Shown piece after piece: positions 1 to 12,654 of a stretch of DNA of 64,000 bases. The stretch is from Trileptium ribeirensis. Lineage: Eukaryota; Nematoda; Enoplea; Enoplida; Thoracostomopsidae. The DNA is taken from positions 1 to 64,000 of the forward strand of contig JASANE010021374.1 of the NCBI GenBank assembly GCA_030248225.1. The letters run 5' to 3'. The position numbers were made by a program, and so were the translations under genes. Numbering within the stretch: position 1 is the first letter of the stretch; each line of letters begins with the position of its first letter. The notes under the pieces are model-generated. The model had not been told where the DNA came from. It did not search any database and saw nothing but the letters and a program-made list of their open reading frames with translations.

Positions 1-1160
1 TGTATGTGCATCTACTTCGTTCCATTACATATGCTTTTAGGGTCGTTCGAAACTGACAGAACAGCTCTTTCTTCGAGTATGTTTTTGTTGTAATATTACA
101 TTTGCCCCAATTCACCCAACGGTCACCGCTTAACACGTACCTAATGGGAAAGCTAACTTATAGGTGATATGAGTATACATTAGAATTTTATCCTAAAATG
201 TCTTTTAAATATCAACAACCTTTTATGTTTCAAAATAATACTTTCGTTAATGAATACTGGGTCAAAGTCAAACTAAGCGACGTAGGGTATGTGCAGTTTG
301 TTCCTAATATACTTTGCTTAAGCCTGAGTTTTAGCCTATGCGAAGATCCTCATATGAAACCTACACTAAGCATAAGAATAAGTCGGAATGCTACCGTCTC
401 TGAACTCCACCGTATTCTACTGTTCTTTTTCCAGGACATAACATTAAGCCCCACAACTTGATTTGGGCCGAATGGAGGTTCACCGCTGAAATGTCGCAAA
501 TCATTTTGTAGTTAAAACATTGTGCGAAAATCTACAAATCGTCTACAAATCGCGGGGTGGCAAAATCTCAGTATTGCAGCATCCCGTTGTATTTGTGGGC
601 CCAACACCCAACATTTCGCTGTGCGAATCCATTCATTCCAATGCCCCTGACCACACATTTGCATTCCAGAGAAACCAATCAAAGTGTCAAAACTCGATTA
701 CGTCACCGACCACCCACAGGGCTAAAAGTGGTTCTTTCTATAAAAACTGTAAAACGTGACTGCTCTGACAATAAAGTTGAGACGGTACATTTGATTAATA
801 GAACGTTGGCTAAAATTATACATTGTGAAACTAGTCCTATCGTATAAAACAGTTTTGAACGAATTTGAACGGATACCTTATGTGATATTGTGTGAATGAC
901 TATATAAAAATAATATTTCGCATTTCAACATCTGTTTTATTTCTTATTGTAACATTTAAACTTGCATTTTGAATATAAATAAAGCTAATAAAATAATTTA
1001 GTACAAAGAAACGGAAATATAAATTCTCATCTATTTTTACTACGCTACTTGTGAAGTGCAAATTGCTGATATACGGAAGAGTATATTAAGTTTCTTTATC
1101 ATCATACGCTTTGGAGCGCTGCGATAAATTTAGTTTCCTATTAATATTGTTAGGGATGGC
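1..1160. other. No gene identified; possible promoter-like cluster at 675-775
   Basis: AT-rich DNA with two short overlapping open frames (198-461, 520-847) that have no recognisable domain. On the plus strand a CCAAT-like box (about 675), a TATAAAA (739-745) and an AATAAA (770-775) follow one another within 100 bases. That is the order expected in a solo LTR (U3-R) or a small promoter. No paired LTR or target duplication was found, so it stays unassigned. Confidence 0.25.
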
Positions 1161-2566
1161 TGTATAGAGAATAATGTATTTCATGGTTCAGCATATTCGC
1201 AAATAGCATGATGAGAAAGATGGAATTTTAGCTGCTGAAAAACCATATATCATCAATATCCCATGTATCCAATATTTAGATATTGCGGCTATGAAATGAG
1301 CTGAAGAATACTCGAAAATCTAAATACTATTATAGTGTATAGAGAATAATTTATTTCATGGTTTAGCATATTCGCAAATAGCATGATGACAAAAATGGAA
1401 TTTTAACTGCTGAAAAACCATATATCATCAATATCCCATGTATCCAATATTTAGATATTGCGGCAATGAAATGAGCTGAAGGATACTTGAAAATCTAAAT
1501 ACTATTATAGTGTATAGAGAATAATTTATTTCATGGTTTAGCATATTCGCAAATAGCATGATGAGAAAAATGGAATTTTAACTGCTGAAAAACCATATAT
1601 CATCAATATCCCATGTATCTAATATTTAGATATTGCGGCTATGAAATGAGCTGAAGGATACTTGAAAATCTAAATACTATTATAGTGTATAGAGAATAAT
1701 TTATTTCATGGTTTAGCATACTCGCAAATAGCATGATGAGAAAAATGGAATTTTAACTCCTGAAAAACCATATATCATCAATATCCCATGTATCCAATAT
1801 TTAGATATTGCGGCAATGAAATCAGCTGAAGGATACTTGAAAATCTAAATACTATTATAGTGTATAGAGAATAATTTATTTCATGGTTTAGCATATTCGC
1901 AAATAGCATGATGAGAAAAATGGAATTTTAACTGCTGAAAAACCATATATCATCAATATCCCATGTATCTAATATTTAGATATTGCGGCTATGAAATGAG
2001 CTGAAGGATACTCGAAAATCTAAATACTATTATAGTGCATAGAGAATAATTTATTTCATGGTTTAGCATATTCGCAAATAGCATGATGAGAAAAATGGAA
2101 TTTTAACTGCTGAAAAACCATATATCATCAATATCCCATGTATCCAATATTTACATATTGCGGCAATGAAATGAGCTGAAGGATACTTGAAAATCTAAAT
2201 ACTATTATAGTGTATAGAGAATAATTTATTTCACTGAAATCTTAACATACTCGCAAATAGCATGATGAGAAAAATGGAATTTTAACTGCTGAAAAACCAT
2301 ATATCATCAATATCCCATGTATCCAATATTTAGATATTGCGGCAATGAAATGAGCTGAAGGATACTCGAAAATCTAAATACTATTATAGTGTATAGAGAA
2401 TAATTTATTTCATGGTTTAGCATATTCTCAAATAGCATGATGAGAAAAATGGAATTTTAACTGCTGAAAAACGATATATCATCAATATCCCATGTATCCA
2501 ATATTTAGATATTGCGGCAATGAAATGAGCTGAAGGATACTTGAAAATCTAGATACTGTTATTGTG
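1161..2566. repeat. 175-bp tandem satellite, eight copies
   Basis: Eight head-to-tail units begin at 1161, 1336, 1511, 1686, 1861, 2036, 2211 and 2390, each starting with TGTATAGAGAATAAT or a one-base variant. Seven intervals are 175 bases and one is 179 because of a small replacement near 2234. Units differ at diagnostic sites: GCGGCTATG in units 1, 3 and 5, and GCGGCAATG in units 2, 4, 6, 7 and 8. Units 3 and 5 also share TATCTA where the others have TATCCA. The first six therefore alternate as 350-bp dimers. No coding potential. Confidence 0.95.
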
Positions 2567-3668
2567 TCCAACAAGTGAAAATGATATCTATTTAATTCTT
2601 GCGGACATTAATTGAGTTTGCGCATTTTTTGCGCTCAACCATACACAGTATCACACCATTTTACGCTAGATTCAAATAAATTTGACACCATCGACTACAA
2701 ACAAAGCATGTCATAACAAGATTTTTAATGATTGGCGGCATTGTCATATCTAAAGCTACATCATATTGTCTAACACTGCTCGCACCAATTATAGCATTGG
2801 CACGGTATTACCAATTTATTGTTGGTACAATGTTGAAAGTTTTTCCAACCTTACTAGCAGTGTCATGTATACAAAATTAGAATTAAAGACTACGGTGCAA
2901 CTGTTAGTGATACGTCCACTGGGCTGTATAGAAGTTGGTTGTTATACAGTGGCAATGTCTCTTATTATACACTCTACCCCAACACTGTAACGCCCTAACG
3001 TTATTAAACATAAAAAATAACATTACAACAATTATAGATATATCAATTTGATATACAATGTTAACATGGTATATTGTGTTTGACATTGTTTAAAAGTTGG
3101 TTACTAAAGAAAGGGAGTAAACACATCTTCCATCCGATTATAGATTCCTATTAAATTTTAAAAACTTGTCTAAGTTAATCTTGTCTAAAATATGCCGGAA
3201 CGTACTACTATTTTTAGCTTCTATTAAAGGCTCTATTTCAATAAGTTCGGGCGATTAGTTCCATACGTTAATAGTTTTAACAACAAGATTGTAGTTAGGA
3301 TATTTTAGTAGAACATGGGCTTAATAAATACCCTGCAAAAACTTATGTAAAATGGTTTTGCTAGTAGCTTAACTCTTTGGCGGTCTCCTGCATCCAATTA
3401 GGTGTCTTATTACACCACTAGTTCGCGCTTGAGTAGTAATAATCCAATAATTTTTTAATAGTTATTAATACCTTAGAACATTACACACGTGTTTAAAGCC
3501 CTAATTTCTAATATACGCTGGCTCAATTTTGTGACAATCATAGTCACATACGGGTTAGCATTTCGAACAGTTATAACTAAATTATTTATAACAAAATTAT
3601 TTTATTGTGTCAATTACTAGCACAAAGCATGCATTAGCGAAGAGTATGACACTTCTCTGCAGTCACAT
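2567..3668. other. No gene identified
   Basis: AT-rich intergenic or intronic sequence. A short inverted pair (AACACTGCT near 2773 and AGCAGTGT near 2858) could be the ends of a very small mobile element, but nothing else supports this. The open frames here are short and low in complexity. Confidence 0.3.
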
Positions 3669-3856
3669 GTGTTTGATGATGCGGGCCATTTCGGGCTGAC
3701 CCCCAGTTTTGAAGGGTCGTCATGCACAGACCCATTTCAGTTCTGGGGAGGGGAGGTAGCTCGGACACCCCCCCCCCCAAGTTTCCAGTGGGGGAAGCTC
3801 AATCCCTCCCAGTTTTTGGGGGGTAGCGCGGACCCTCCCAGTTTATGGGGGTAACT
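3669..3856. repeat. GC-rich hairpin array
   Basis: About five imperfect units of roughly 30-40 bases. Each has a run of C, a short CAGTTT-like loop and a run of G, for example CCCTCCCAGTTTATGGGGG near 3832-3850, so each unit can fold into a hairpin. A proline/glycine-rich open frame through it is a by-product of composition. The closing GGGGGTAACTT resembles the edge of the GC-rich island at 22290-22370. Confidence 0.6.
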
Positions 3857-4851
3857 TAAGCCAGTTGACCGGGCCGAATCCGGACTTAACTAAATGGCTC
3901 GAGATCAATGACTATGTGCTGAATGCACAGAATCCTACACACTTACTGTCTCGAGAATGCAAACAGGAAGAGATAAAGCATGTTTCATTGCGGTGGCAAA
4001 AGTCGTCGTGTTGCTCCGCTGATGAATCCACTTAGCCGACAACAAAATGGCTCGATCATATAATAAAAAGTTCAAGAAGAAATATCCAATAAAGAAAAAT
4101 GATAGATATAAGAAACAAATATTTAGATTTGAAAACGTATATATATTTGTTAACAGTAACGTCGCTTATTAAAATACAATAAACTTTTATGTGTTATGTA
4201 CTAGAACGTGCCCAAGTACATAAATTCCTTATGTTCTAGGAGTAGTTCTAGTATTTTATATAGCGGGTTTTAGGACTAGTCCATAACATCCGAGAGTCGA
4301 AACATAGTGTCAATTTGTCAAGGTCTGAATATTGGAAAGCGGAACTGACGTGGATTAAACCAAACCATGGTAACCAATTTGCTCATGCTATACAAGACAG
4401 GTGTGCCAAATGCACGAAAGCTTTCAGATAACATTTGAAATTATTCAGTTGCACCTATTGGACTTATTAAATGTCAATTTGATAAGACGGTTTGATAAAT
4501 CCTGACTTAGCAATTGAAGCAAAATATCATATATTATGTCTTATGGTAATTGAAGTCACAGTGTTATTGATGAAAAGAATCTATCAGTTGCTTTTATATA
4601 ATAGACCGAAGCATTCTTTGACGGTGGTAAGTCAGCTTTCTTAAATGCCAGCCTTATAAATCGTTCGTGGATGTGTTATATTTGAAATGTGTCTCGATGT
4701 AACAATAGTAGACAACTCCTCGCTAGACATTTTCGGACAATCCAGTATTTAATGCAAATCACTGAAACCGTCACAATTCGTGTGGATTGACTGCCAGGAA
4801 CTACACATAAAACGACGGAACGAAAGGAGTGGACAGCCGTTTGCAATTGAG
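3857..4851. other. No gene identified
   Basis: No open frame with convincing coding character. A minus-strand 98-codon frame (4676-4972) is serine/leucine-rich and overlaps the better plus-strand exon candidate ending at 4934; it is treated as a shadow. Confidence 0.3.
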
Positions 4852-4934
4852 ATGTGCACTTGGAGAACTGGACAGTTATCGAAGCGGAAATCTTTACGCG
4901 GCTTGTGAAGTGTCGCCACTGCAATATAAATTTT
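4852..4934 (+). CDS. Candidate exon, zinc-finger-like protein (part 1)
   Basis: A weak exon model. After an AG at 4850-4851 the frame is open (27 codons after two phase bases) to a perfect GTAAGT donor at 4935, ending with residues VKCRHCNINF. Joined in phase 0 to the open frame starting at 5157 it gives C-x2-C-x3-F followed by spaced histidines, like the start of a C2H2 or BED-type finger. No initiator exon was found upstream and the spacing is not canonical. It could be a chance open frame or a fragment of a DNA-transposon zinc finger. Confidence 0.22.
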
Positions 4935-5156
4935 GTAAGTAAATATATATTTAAAGGAAAATTTGATTTCAAGTTACATAACGGTTCGTTCTCGAACCAT
5001 GTTCAAAATAATTTCTGATCGACGGGAAAGAATTGTGTGATTACTTTAAATAAAATTAGAAATGGTACGTTCAATAGGTAAACGTTAAGTTATATATTTT
5101 TGGAGTTCAATGCTATACGAATCTGCTGACATTACTATGATTTTGAATCGACACAG

Positions 5157-5234
5157 GAATTCGATAGCGTCGAAACCCACTTTTGTTTGGAAAACTTCCA
5201 TAACTCGACTTTGAATTTGTATGTAGCGTTGTGA
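5157..5234 (+). CDS. Candidate terminal exon, zinc-finger-like protein (part 2)
   Basis: Follows an acceptor CGACACAG (AG at 5155-5156) and stays open for 25 codons to a TGA at 5232-5234. It begins EFDSVETHFCLENFH, which supplies the histidine/cysteine half of the finger started in the exon at 4852-4934. A minus-strand frame (5085-5285) covers the same bases and cannot be excluded. The assignment is inference from phase agreement and motif only. Confidence 0.22.
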   Translation, partial: EFDSVETHFCLENFHNSTLNLYVAL

Positions 5235-6185
5235 CACTGTCAGCAACGTTGGACATAATGTCAAGATAGTATCAACTTGTTCCATAAGTTAGAATTGCAG
5301 AAGATAGAAAAAAAGATAACGACAATTTCGAAGACCGGCCCAATTTCATAAATGAGGAAATGTTCTTAAATTTATGTAACTGATCGCTGTTTTTGACAGT
5401 ACATTATGCCTTAGTTTCATCGATAGGATTTTTTTTGCTATGACAAATAGAATAAAATAATTTTGATGAGTTCCAGAAACAGTTGTGTAATGACTATTTT
5501 GTTCGGCATCTTGTTCTGATAATAATGAATTAATAACCACGCCTACGTGTTATTTAAATTCAATTTCATGAACGCGTATGCATTAAGAACATTTCATGCT
5601 GTATAGGTACCTAAATATAATTATTGTGGCTGATTTTATCTCACAATGTTTTTTCTAAAACTGAAAAATTTTAGTTAGGCTGTCACTTATGTTGTCAGTT
5701 AGATATATATAGTAATTCTGAGTACTAAATTTTATTGGGAAAATACTCCCTATTAATGCCATGTACGAATTTTTTGAAAAATTGGCTAGATTCGAATCTC
5801 CCACTAATGAATTTGACATTAATTTGGAAGTTATTTCCTAATTGTAATTTTATGAAAATCGGTGCTAACAAATTTGCTGACTTGGGTACAAAAAATTTGG
5901 TACTCGAGACTAACATATTTGGGAAAAAAATTTTGTGCCCTATTGTCTCCATGACCTAAGTTTAAAATTATAGGAAATATTTTTGAAATGTATTGGAAAG
6001 GTATTCGCTTAATTTTGGGAAAAATTCTATATCAAATATTTAATTAAGACGTTTTCCTTGGTAGACACCCCGGGCCAAAAATTTGGACTGTAGTCGTAAA
6101 TATTTGGTACTCATATTTACCGCGTATTACATATATGTAACATATATTATATATAGGTATATACATGCCTCGCCTCACCTATATA
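5235..6185. other. No gene identified
   Basis: AT-rich. Both strands are open for about 75 codons at 5725-5959, but the two frames are simple complements of each other and show no domain. Confidence 0.3.
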
Positions 6186-6189
6186 CCTA

Positions 6190-6670
6190 ACCCTGCGGTC
6201 GAAGAGTACCTCCATGTTGATGATTGCTCGTCACTGATCTCTGTTCAGAGCGCTTTGTCTTTCAATAGATCTTGTCGCCATCGTCGGTAAGATATTCCTC
6301 CAAATTGTGATTTTGTATTGTATATGTTTGCCGTTTCTATGTCATCAGGGCAAGGCCTCTTGGGCGCATCTTTTCATTCAGCACAGCAGCCAATCGTCTT
6401 GGCCAGCGTGTTGTAGCCAAATGGAATATGTTACCAGGAATAAGTGGTATACTATAACCATGAATTTCTGTTAGCGCCACGCTATGCAAGGTTGGGCGCT
6501 ACAATTCACCGCATGCGATGTGATCAAGCCGCGATTCCCGGGAATGCAACGTCGACAAAAATTTTCAAAAATTGTCCCGCTAATGTATGTCGCAATCTAT
6601 TACTGAACACGTTTCGGATCCATACAGCAGGACTGGTCGTACGGCAGTGCTGTATCTGTTAAGCTTTGTA
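6190..6670 (-). pseudogene. 3' end of a non-LTR retrotransposon (LINE) reverse transcriptase ORF, decayed
   Basis: Read on the minus strand from 6670 downwards, the translation contains RPVLLYGSETC, the widely conserved signature near the C-terminus of CR1/Jockey-like LINE ORF2 proteins. It continues after frameshifts with FENFCRRCIPG (the usual '..FDRRCLRRI..' segment) and arginine/lysine-rich, tryptophan-containing tail segments. Several stops and frameshifts interrupt it. Neither the endonuclease nor the YxDD core of the reverse transcriptase is present, so this is a 5'-truncated, inactive copy. Family-level assignment within the LINEs is uncertain. Confidence 0.65.
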
Positions 6671-6899
6671 TTAAGCGGTACTCTCGGTGTTTGCCATAGT
6701 CGTCATAAGCTACATATTTATAGCTTGTACATTTGCTTTGGAAACATTTTCTATGATTGTATTTGTACACAACTATTTTAACGATCCTGCAATACATTTC
6801 AAGCGGTCTTTTTGGGAGTGCTGTTTTTGTGGAGTCCCTGGTAAGATGTAAATTGTGTTAAGCAAACGCTCATGATACCAAGAGGACATTATAAAACTT

Positions 6900-7265
6900 T
6901 GAAGAAAATTAATGACACATGGTCATGCTCATGTACTTTCCTATTACCGCGATGTGAGCTTTCTTTGGCTTACTCTCATGTATTTGCAGGCGGTAGCTAT
7001 AATCTTCTCTGAAGGGAACATAAACCCCCAACGTCCTGCGGTGGTATGGATAACGCCGCACCCCCAGACTGTTTGGGGTGTATTAAAGACCATCCCCGGG
7101 TTATTTGAAGAAGGAATAACGACTACCCCAGGGTTTCCGGGGATAATTAAACCTCACCAGGAAACCCTCTGAGGAGTTGCCGATACCCAGGGTATATACC
7201 CGTTTCAGAAAGGCTTGGAAGATACACCAGGAAATCCTTCGTAAGGGTAGTAATCTGAAAAACGA
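6900..7265. repeat. GC-rich dispersed repeat island with short inverted motifs
   Basis: A local rise in GC content with repeated CCCCxGGGTTTxxxGGGG-type small hairpins, as in CCCCAGGGTTTCCGGGG near 7123-7142, and several CACCAGGAAAxCC phrases. It resembles the other GC-rich islands in the window. An 86-codon frame through it (6912-7172) has no domain and is probably incidental. Confidence 0.4.
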
Positions 7266-10200
7266 CATCAGAGTGTAAGGGGAAGTGTATGACTACGACG
7301 AAGCATCACACAGTTCCGAAAAAAAATTTGTAATAGAGTCATCATGGTATGAGTCGAAAATGAGTAGTAATTAAATTAAGCAAAACAATTTAAGCGTATG
7401 ACCTTTGAAGCTTATGTTTGTTTGTGTCCAAAATACCGCTCGACGAAACCTGGTCTTAAATTCTGATTGGGGACTACACTATAATGTTATACTGGCCATT
7501 GAAATGACAGCGTTTTGCATACATAGTCCACCAGAAATTTAAACTACGTTGTATTTCTGAACATACTCGTTAAGTTTTCGAGGTGGCGGAAACAGAAAGC
7601 TTTCAATCATATCCCAAAAAGGATTACTCAACGCAAGCCATTTCTCATTGTTTTATTGAATTTATAGTTACACAGTATGGGCAAATTAGTTTATTCAAAA
7701 TCATCTGTATACGTGGCCACGTAAGGCTGTACCCAGCGATCAATTTGTACCCTCAGTATACAAATATTTGACGTTTGAATCTTATGCTATTCTCACTAAT
7801 TGATTAATTAAAATCAGATAGTCCGGCAATAAACTAATTCTATTCACGAAATGTCATTGACCGTGTTGAAATTAAGCCTGCAAAGATATCTGTGCAATAT
7901 ATTACAAGATCTGTTAATATTCCTGCACGAATCACGGCTCACAGCTGGTACCATTCACGTGACATAGCTCAAAATTAGAATGAAATATTCGAGGCCTTCG
8001 TTAGATAATTACTTTTAGTTTGATATTGCTACCAGACGTCAGGTAACCTTTTCGCAGATTGATGATTTATACGTTTAGCAATCATGAAAGCATAGTGTGA
8101 TGAAAAGACATCATGTGACCTACCTGGAGGCTGCCAAATATCTGTACAATAATAAGGTTACTATACCAGTAAATTTTAATGGCAATATTTTGACAATGTA
8201 GTACGCACAATATATGGTTTACTTAATATAGATAAAAAACAATTCGTACTATTGAACACACTTTTGTGACACCAACTGTTCAACTCTGGCGGTGCTACTC
8301 TACCTTGATATTTTAGTTTTTAGCCTTTTTAAGTAGTTCTTTGATTCACGAAACATTTCTTCGGCGCAAAGAACAATGTAGTAAAACTATATTAATTAAA
8401 AACTTTTTGAACTCAATTTATATAATTCCGCTTAAGAACTAACTATATATCTCCCAGAATTAGTAATTATCTTTTATTACAACATTCGCGACAAAGGGGC
8501 GGAAAGAACTGAAAAACTTATAAGCAAGTTCACTACACAGAATCAAACAAAAAAAATTTAATTCGCCTTCCAAAACAAAATTCGACTTGTACAGTTACGT
8601 TTTCAAATGTTGATGACACGACCTAAAAGTGTTCAGTAGAAGCTCAATTTAAAGAGCTTTATCTTTGGTGTCTGCTGTTGTTGGCATGAATAATATTTAC
8701 CAAATTGTGAAATGTTATAAAGGTTACCGTTATCTAAACACAACACAGTATTCGGAGCATCAATTGACGCAATTTTAATTCCGAGACAGAATATTACGAT
8801 TTGATGTTAGCATTTGGAACTTTTGTAATCTTTTGGCAATTAATATTACGCAAAAACGGTGGGAATCACACTCATTTATTGTTGCAAAAGAGGATAGTGT
8901 GAATCACCGCATACTCACTGCACTTTGGCAGGCTGGTATCTGTATTGCAGTATCGCCACATTTGTATCAACTGACGGCGTAGCTGACACAGTATAGAATA
9001 TGGTGTATACGATGCTACAAATTTTTGAATAATTTTATTCACTAATAATTTGTCAATTTTTCACGTGTTGGCCAATCGATTAAGGCATATGTCAGGGACT
9101 TGAAATTCCGCAATCCGTAATGTAAACGACACAGAAACACAGTTTGACCTCATGGCTGGTGCTACTTTTACACCGCGGATACATCTACTTCTGCGATGTC
9201 CAGTGTCCGACCGACCATTATATGCACGTTGATGATACGGTCTACCAGTACATCAAGTAACTCATAAACGAATATGGTTCTCCTGTTGCCGTCTGATGTT
9301 TTTGGCACTACTAGCTAGGTTACCCCTGCTTCAATACCTAGCTTGTCCGGACACCCTTTTGATCAGGGTGTACCTGCTATTGTGTGTGGTACATAAGATA
9401 CAAATGAAGGGTACATAATAACATAAATCTCGCACTAGACCGAACGCAACTATATTAGTTGAATTGGGTATTAAAGTTATAATATTAATGTCTCAACAAA
9501 GCCAATTATTAGCTTAAAAATGTCAATATCAGCCATGGTTGAGCGTATTCATTAAATTCAAAATATTGAGTAAGACATATGACGGTTCAAAATTGCGTTT
9601 CTATAATTATAGGACACTTTAATTTAAAATTCGTGCATTCCTTTATATCGTCTTTAAACTTATCTAGTAACGCTATAAAAGTTAATCTATCTAAAACAAC
9701 CGAAAGCGTCATCTGATATATAACAGCTTTCATAAACCATAATTGAAAAATTTATTAATAATACAATGTTTACACTAATAAATATACCGTACATGTGACA
9801 CTTTAACTCAAAAATATCACTTGCTTGCTTGCTACCGTGACTATAGCATGTGAAACGAAATGATGCAATAATATTCCAACTACTAGCTTAGTTTCTTTTG
9901 CTACGTCAGCGGATAAGGTAATTTTGGGATTTCGTTTCTGTACAGCAATCTAGGATATAGCCAAGTTTTTACCCAAGTAGATAATCTTCACACATTTTCA
10001 GTTAACAATTACCGTTGCATTTAACTTAACGAAAAAGTAAATCCGAATGCTTTTTGGACATGATTAGTAATACCCACTGTTGGCTCATTGAGCATGAAGC
10101 ATAGAGATTCATTGACGAGTTATAATTTCAAATAACAGTCATTAATTATAGGTCAAAGTTTTCGCTTTTTTGTGCCAAATAGCTTTTCATTGGGTATTTT

Positions 10201-11035
10201 ACAGAATATTGTTTCGGACAACATGGTTGCACCCTTTCTTGTTGTGTGTTTCTATATACCAAATAAGCGATAAAGTTGTTTCAGTCAGTATTCTAGTTTT
10301 CGATTACTTTGATTTATAGTCGTGAACAAAAATATTATTATATCAATATTGTTTTCGTTTTGGATTTATAAAACAACAATTATAAACTCCTAAGTGCAGT
10401 GTTTCACGCCAATACGGCAGTATTCAACGACACCTATATGCAGTCTATGCAGAAAAGGCCATAATGTTTTCTGAACATTGATACCTAATATACTTCCCAA
10501 ATCAGAACAACATCGCCGATTGAAAAACATTTTGAAAATTGGGTAACTTTTGTGCAACCAGTTTTTATAAGACAGACAAATAGCCATTTTCGGACACGCT
10601 GCGTCATAAAATTTGAGCTGTACGAAGTACAGTTTCAATACTATAGATTTTAAATGTTAACAATGGTGTCTCCGAAAACTGGTGTAAAATATTCTAATGA
10701 TAACATCGTTCATAATATTGTAGACATACCGCCTTTATGGAACGAAGCAAGACGTCTATGGAATCCTTAGTTGCTGCCTCTAAGAATAGCTATAAGACAT
10801 ATAAGACATATCGGGTGATGTCTCACCAGATAATAAATCGAAGCCTAATCTATTCCAAAGCACATACACAATCAGTCATTACGCTTTTAAGTAAAACGGG
10901 ACACTCAATTTTAAGAGTTGAATTCTAAGACAGGCTTGAAATCATGATGAATAGTGCGTGTGCGCACAGCAAGGTTGTTCTTTTTTCAAAACCACAAATT
11001 GATTCGCTCAGAAATTTCCTTTCTATTTTTGCCAT
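7266..11035. other. No gene confidently identified over 3.8 kb
   Basis: AT-rich with scattered short frames. The only moderately protein-like frames are 10390-10638 on minus (82 codons, no ATG at its 5' end, several cysteines) and 10738-10928 on plus (from an ATG, serine/lysine-rich, partly built from a short repeated AAGACATAT). Neither has a recognisable domain or flanking splice signals. The block 9130-9400 is slightly richer in GC and may be old transposon DNA. Confidence 0.3.
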
Positions 11036-11200
11036 TGATATTCGCATTTTTGTGAACGCGAACATGTTCTTTGTGATGTACGAATGAAATTTGTGTTCGC
11101 GCACATTAGTCTATTTCGCATGTTTGTCCGCGTTCATCAAATGACATTGTTAATCAGACAGCAACGTTCACGGTCTATTTGTTTATCATGCAATAAGAAA

Positions 11201-11228
11201 AAAAACGCGATTTTATAATCGCGTTTTT
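11201..11228. repeat. Perfect inverted repeat, 12-bp arms
   Basis: AAAAACGCGATT, a 4-base spacer TTAT, then AATCGCGTTTTT. It lies in a 360-base stretch (11040-11400) with recurring CGCGTTCATC and GTTCGCG-type words, which looks like a small non-coding mobile element whose ends were not defined. Transcribed in either direction it would fold into a strong stem followed by a T-run. Confidence 0.6.
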
Positions 11229-11469
11229 ACTTGTACACGATCACAAAATGCGGTGCTAAAACGCAAAATAGTCACCGCGAACAGCACCTACGCGTTGCTG
11301 AATCACAAATAGTGTACGAGTATGTAAGGGAAAATCGTGATTTGCCCGCGTTCATCGTTTTTACGATCGTGAACTGACTTGACAAAAGGACAACCCAGGT
11401 GTACGCATTTAAAGTGGACTAACTCGTAGATCTCATATATTTCTTGTTCGCGTACACAACACAATACAT

Positions 11470-11790
11470 GTTCACGCTCCGAGGTGCCAAGAGGTAGTTA
11501 GCGTCGGTGGGGGAGCGCAGTGGAGCGGGGTAAATGCCCTTGGGGGAGGTCCTCCAAAGGGGGCTGAAAAACTTAAAAGTTGACGACCTCCCCCGAGGAT
11601 TGTTTCCTATTTTTGCTAAATGTCTTCGCGGGCCTTGGGAGAAGGGAAATCCAGTCCACCATGGTGGGGAAAGGCAGGATAGTACCTTCGGGGAGGGGGA
11701 GGAGGGTCCGAGGCCTCTGGGAGAGATCGCAGTAGCCCCACATGAACCACTGCTTCGGCATGTTTGGCATAACATGGAGTAAATTCTGAT
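11470..11790. repeat. GC-rich dispersed repeat island
   Basis: Starts with CTCCGAGGT, contains GACCTCCCCCGAGGA followed by TTTTTGCTAA, and ends near CTGCTTCGGCATGT. The island at 22550-22850 has the same landmarks in the same order (CTCCGAGGT, GACCTCCCCCAAAGA, T-rich TTTTGxxAATTT, CTACTTCGGCATGT), so the two are copies of one family. Open frames on both strands (11419-11822) follow from the low stop-codon density of GC-rich DNA and are not annotated as genes. Confidence 0.6.
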
Positions 11791-11829
11791 TCTGGCACAA
11801 TCATGTTTTGGAAGTGGAACATATCAAAT

Positions 11830-12640
11830 ATAAATTTGATAATTTGAATAACAAAACATTATATATCTTTAAATATCTTCTTTAAAGCCTTCAATTTTTC
11901 ACGGATTTCTTTAGTAGGTTTTTTCTGATCGTTACTTTTATATAATCTAACACATTCCTTTAGCAAATCTTTAACATTACTGCTTGGACGTAAGTCCAGG
12001 GCTAGCGTAATGTTAGGACTTCATACCAGAATAGGTGGAATAAATTGTTGATCACTAAATTTTACCTTTATTTCTGGAGTACTAGGATGACTCGGCGTAG
12101 ATATGCCCATCCCGATTTTAAAAGCAATCTCACGCGTTTTTGGATCCAGTTTTGACTTTATATTCTCGACTTTAATAAGACTAGTAAAACTTTAAGCTTT
12201 AAAACTGGGATAAAACTTGTGATCAAGAACAGGAAATCGCAGTCTATATCCTTGCATTTAAGTTTAAGTTCAAATACTCACGCTAGTCCCGTTTCTTAGT
12301 GAAAACCTTCTTCAAACAACACTACGCGATTTTAAGGCAATAAATTACGCTAAAGATTGGAGAAGTTTGAGATGCTCTGATGAACTTTTCTACGTCACGC
12401 CAACAGCATGCTCTACGAGATTAGTCCCGCCGATACCACAAGTTTGCTCAGCGGACTATGCACACTAGTGACTCAGAACTCAAAATAATGAGTAATCTCT
12501 TCTGTCTAGATTACTCCACAGTGTAACTCAAAGAAGTAAATCAGAAATGAAGGAACACAAATGTATCATGATGTAGAAAGGTTATAATCAATGAAATATA
12601 TCACATCAACATAACTAAATAAAGACAACAAATCCTAAAA
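11830..12640. other. No gene identified
   Basis: AT-rich DNA with no open frame of note, no tandem repeat and no terminal inverted repeat recognised. Confidence 0.3.
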
Positions 12641-12654
12641 AAAACGTTGGCTCT

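Noticed and set aside
640..850. Solo LTR or RNA polymerase II promoter
   Set aside because: The CCAAT, TATAAAA and AATAAA order is suggestive, but no TG...CA ends with a target duplication and no second copy were found.
3669..3854. Proline/glycine-rich protein
   Set aside because: The frame runs through an array of C/G hairpins. Composition, not selection, keeps it open.
9130..9400. LINE reverse transcriptase on minus
   Set aside because: Some segments look protein-like, but no diagnostic RT or endonuclease motif could be read.
11419..11822. Overlapping genes on both strands
   Set aside because: Four frames overlap in a GC-rich repeat island that has a second copy at 22.6 kb, so they are incidental.
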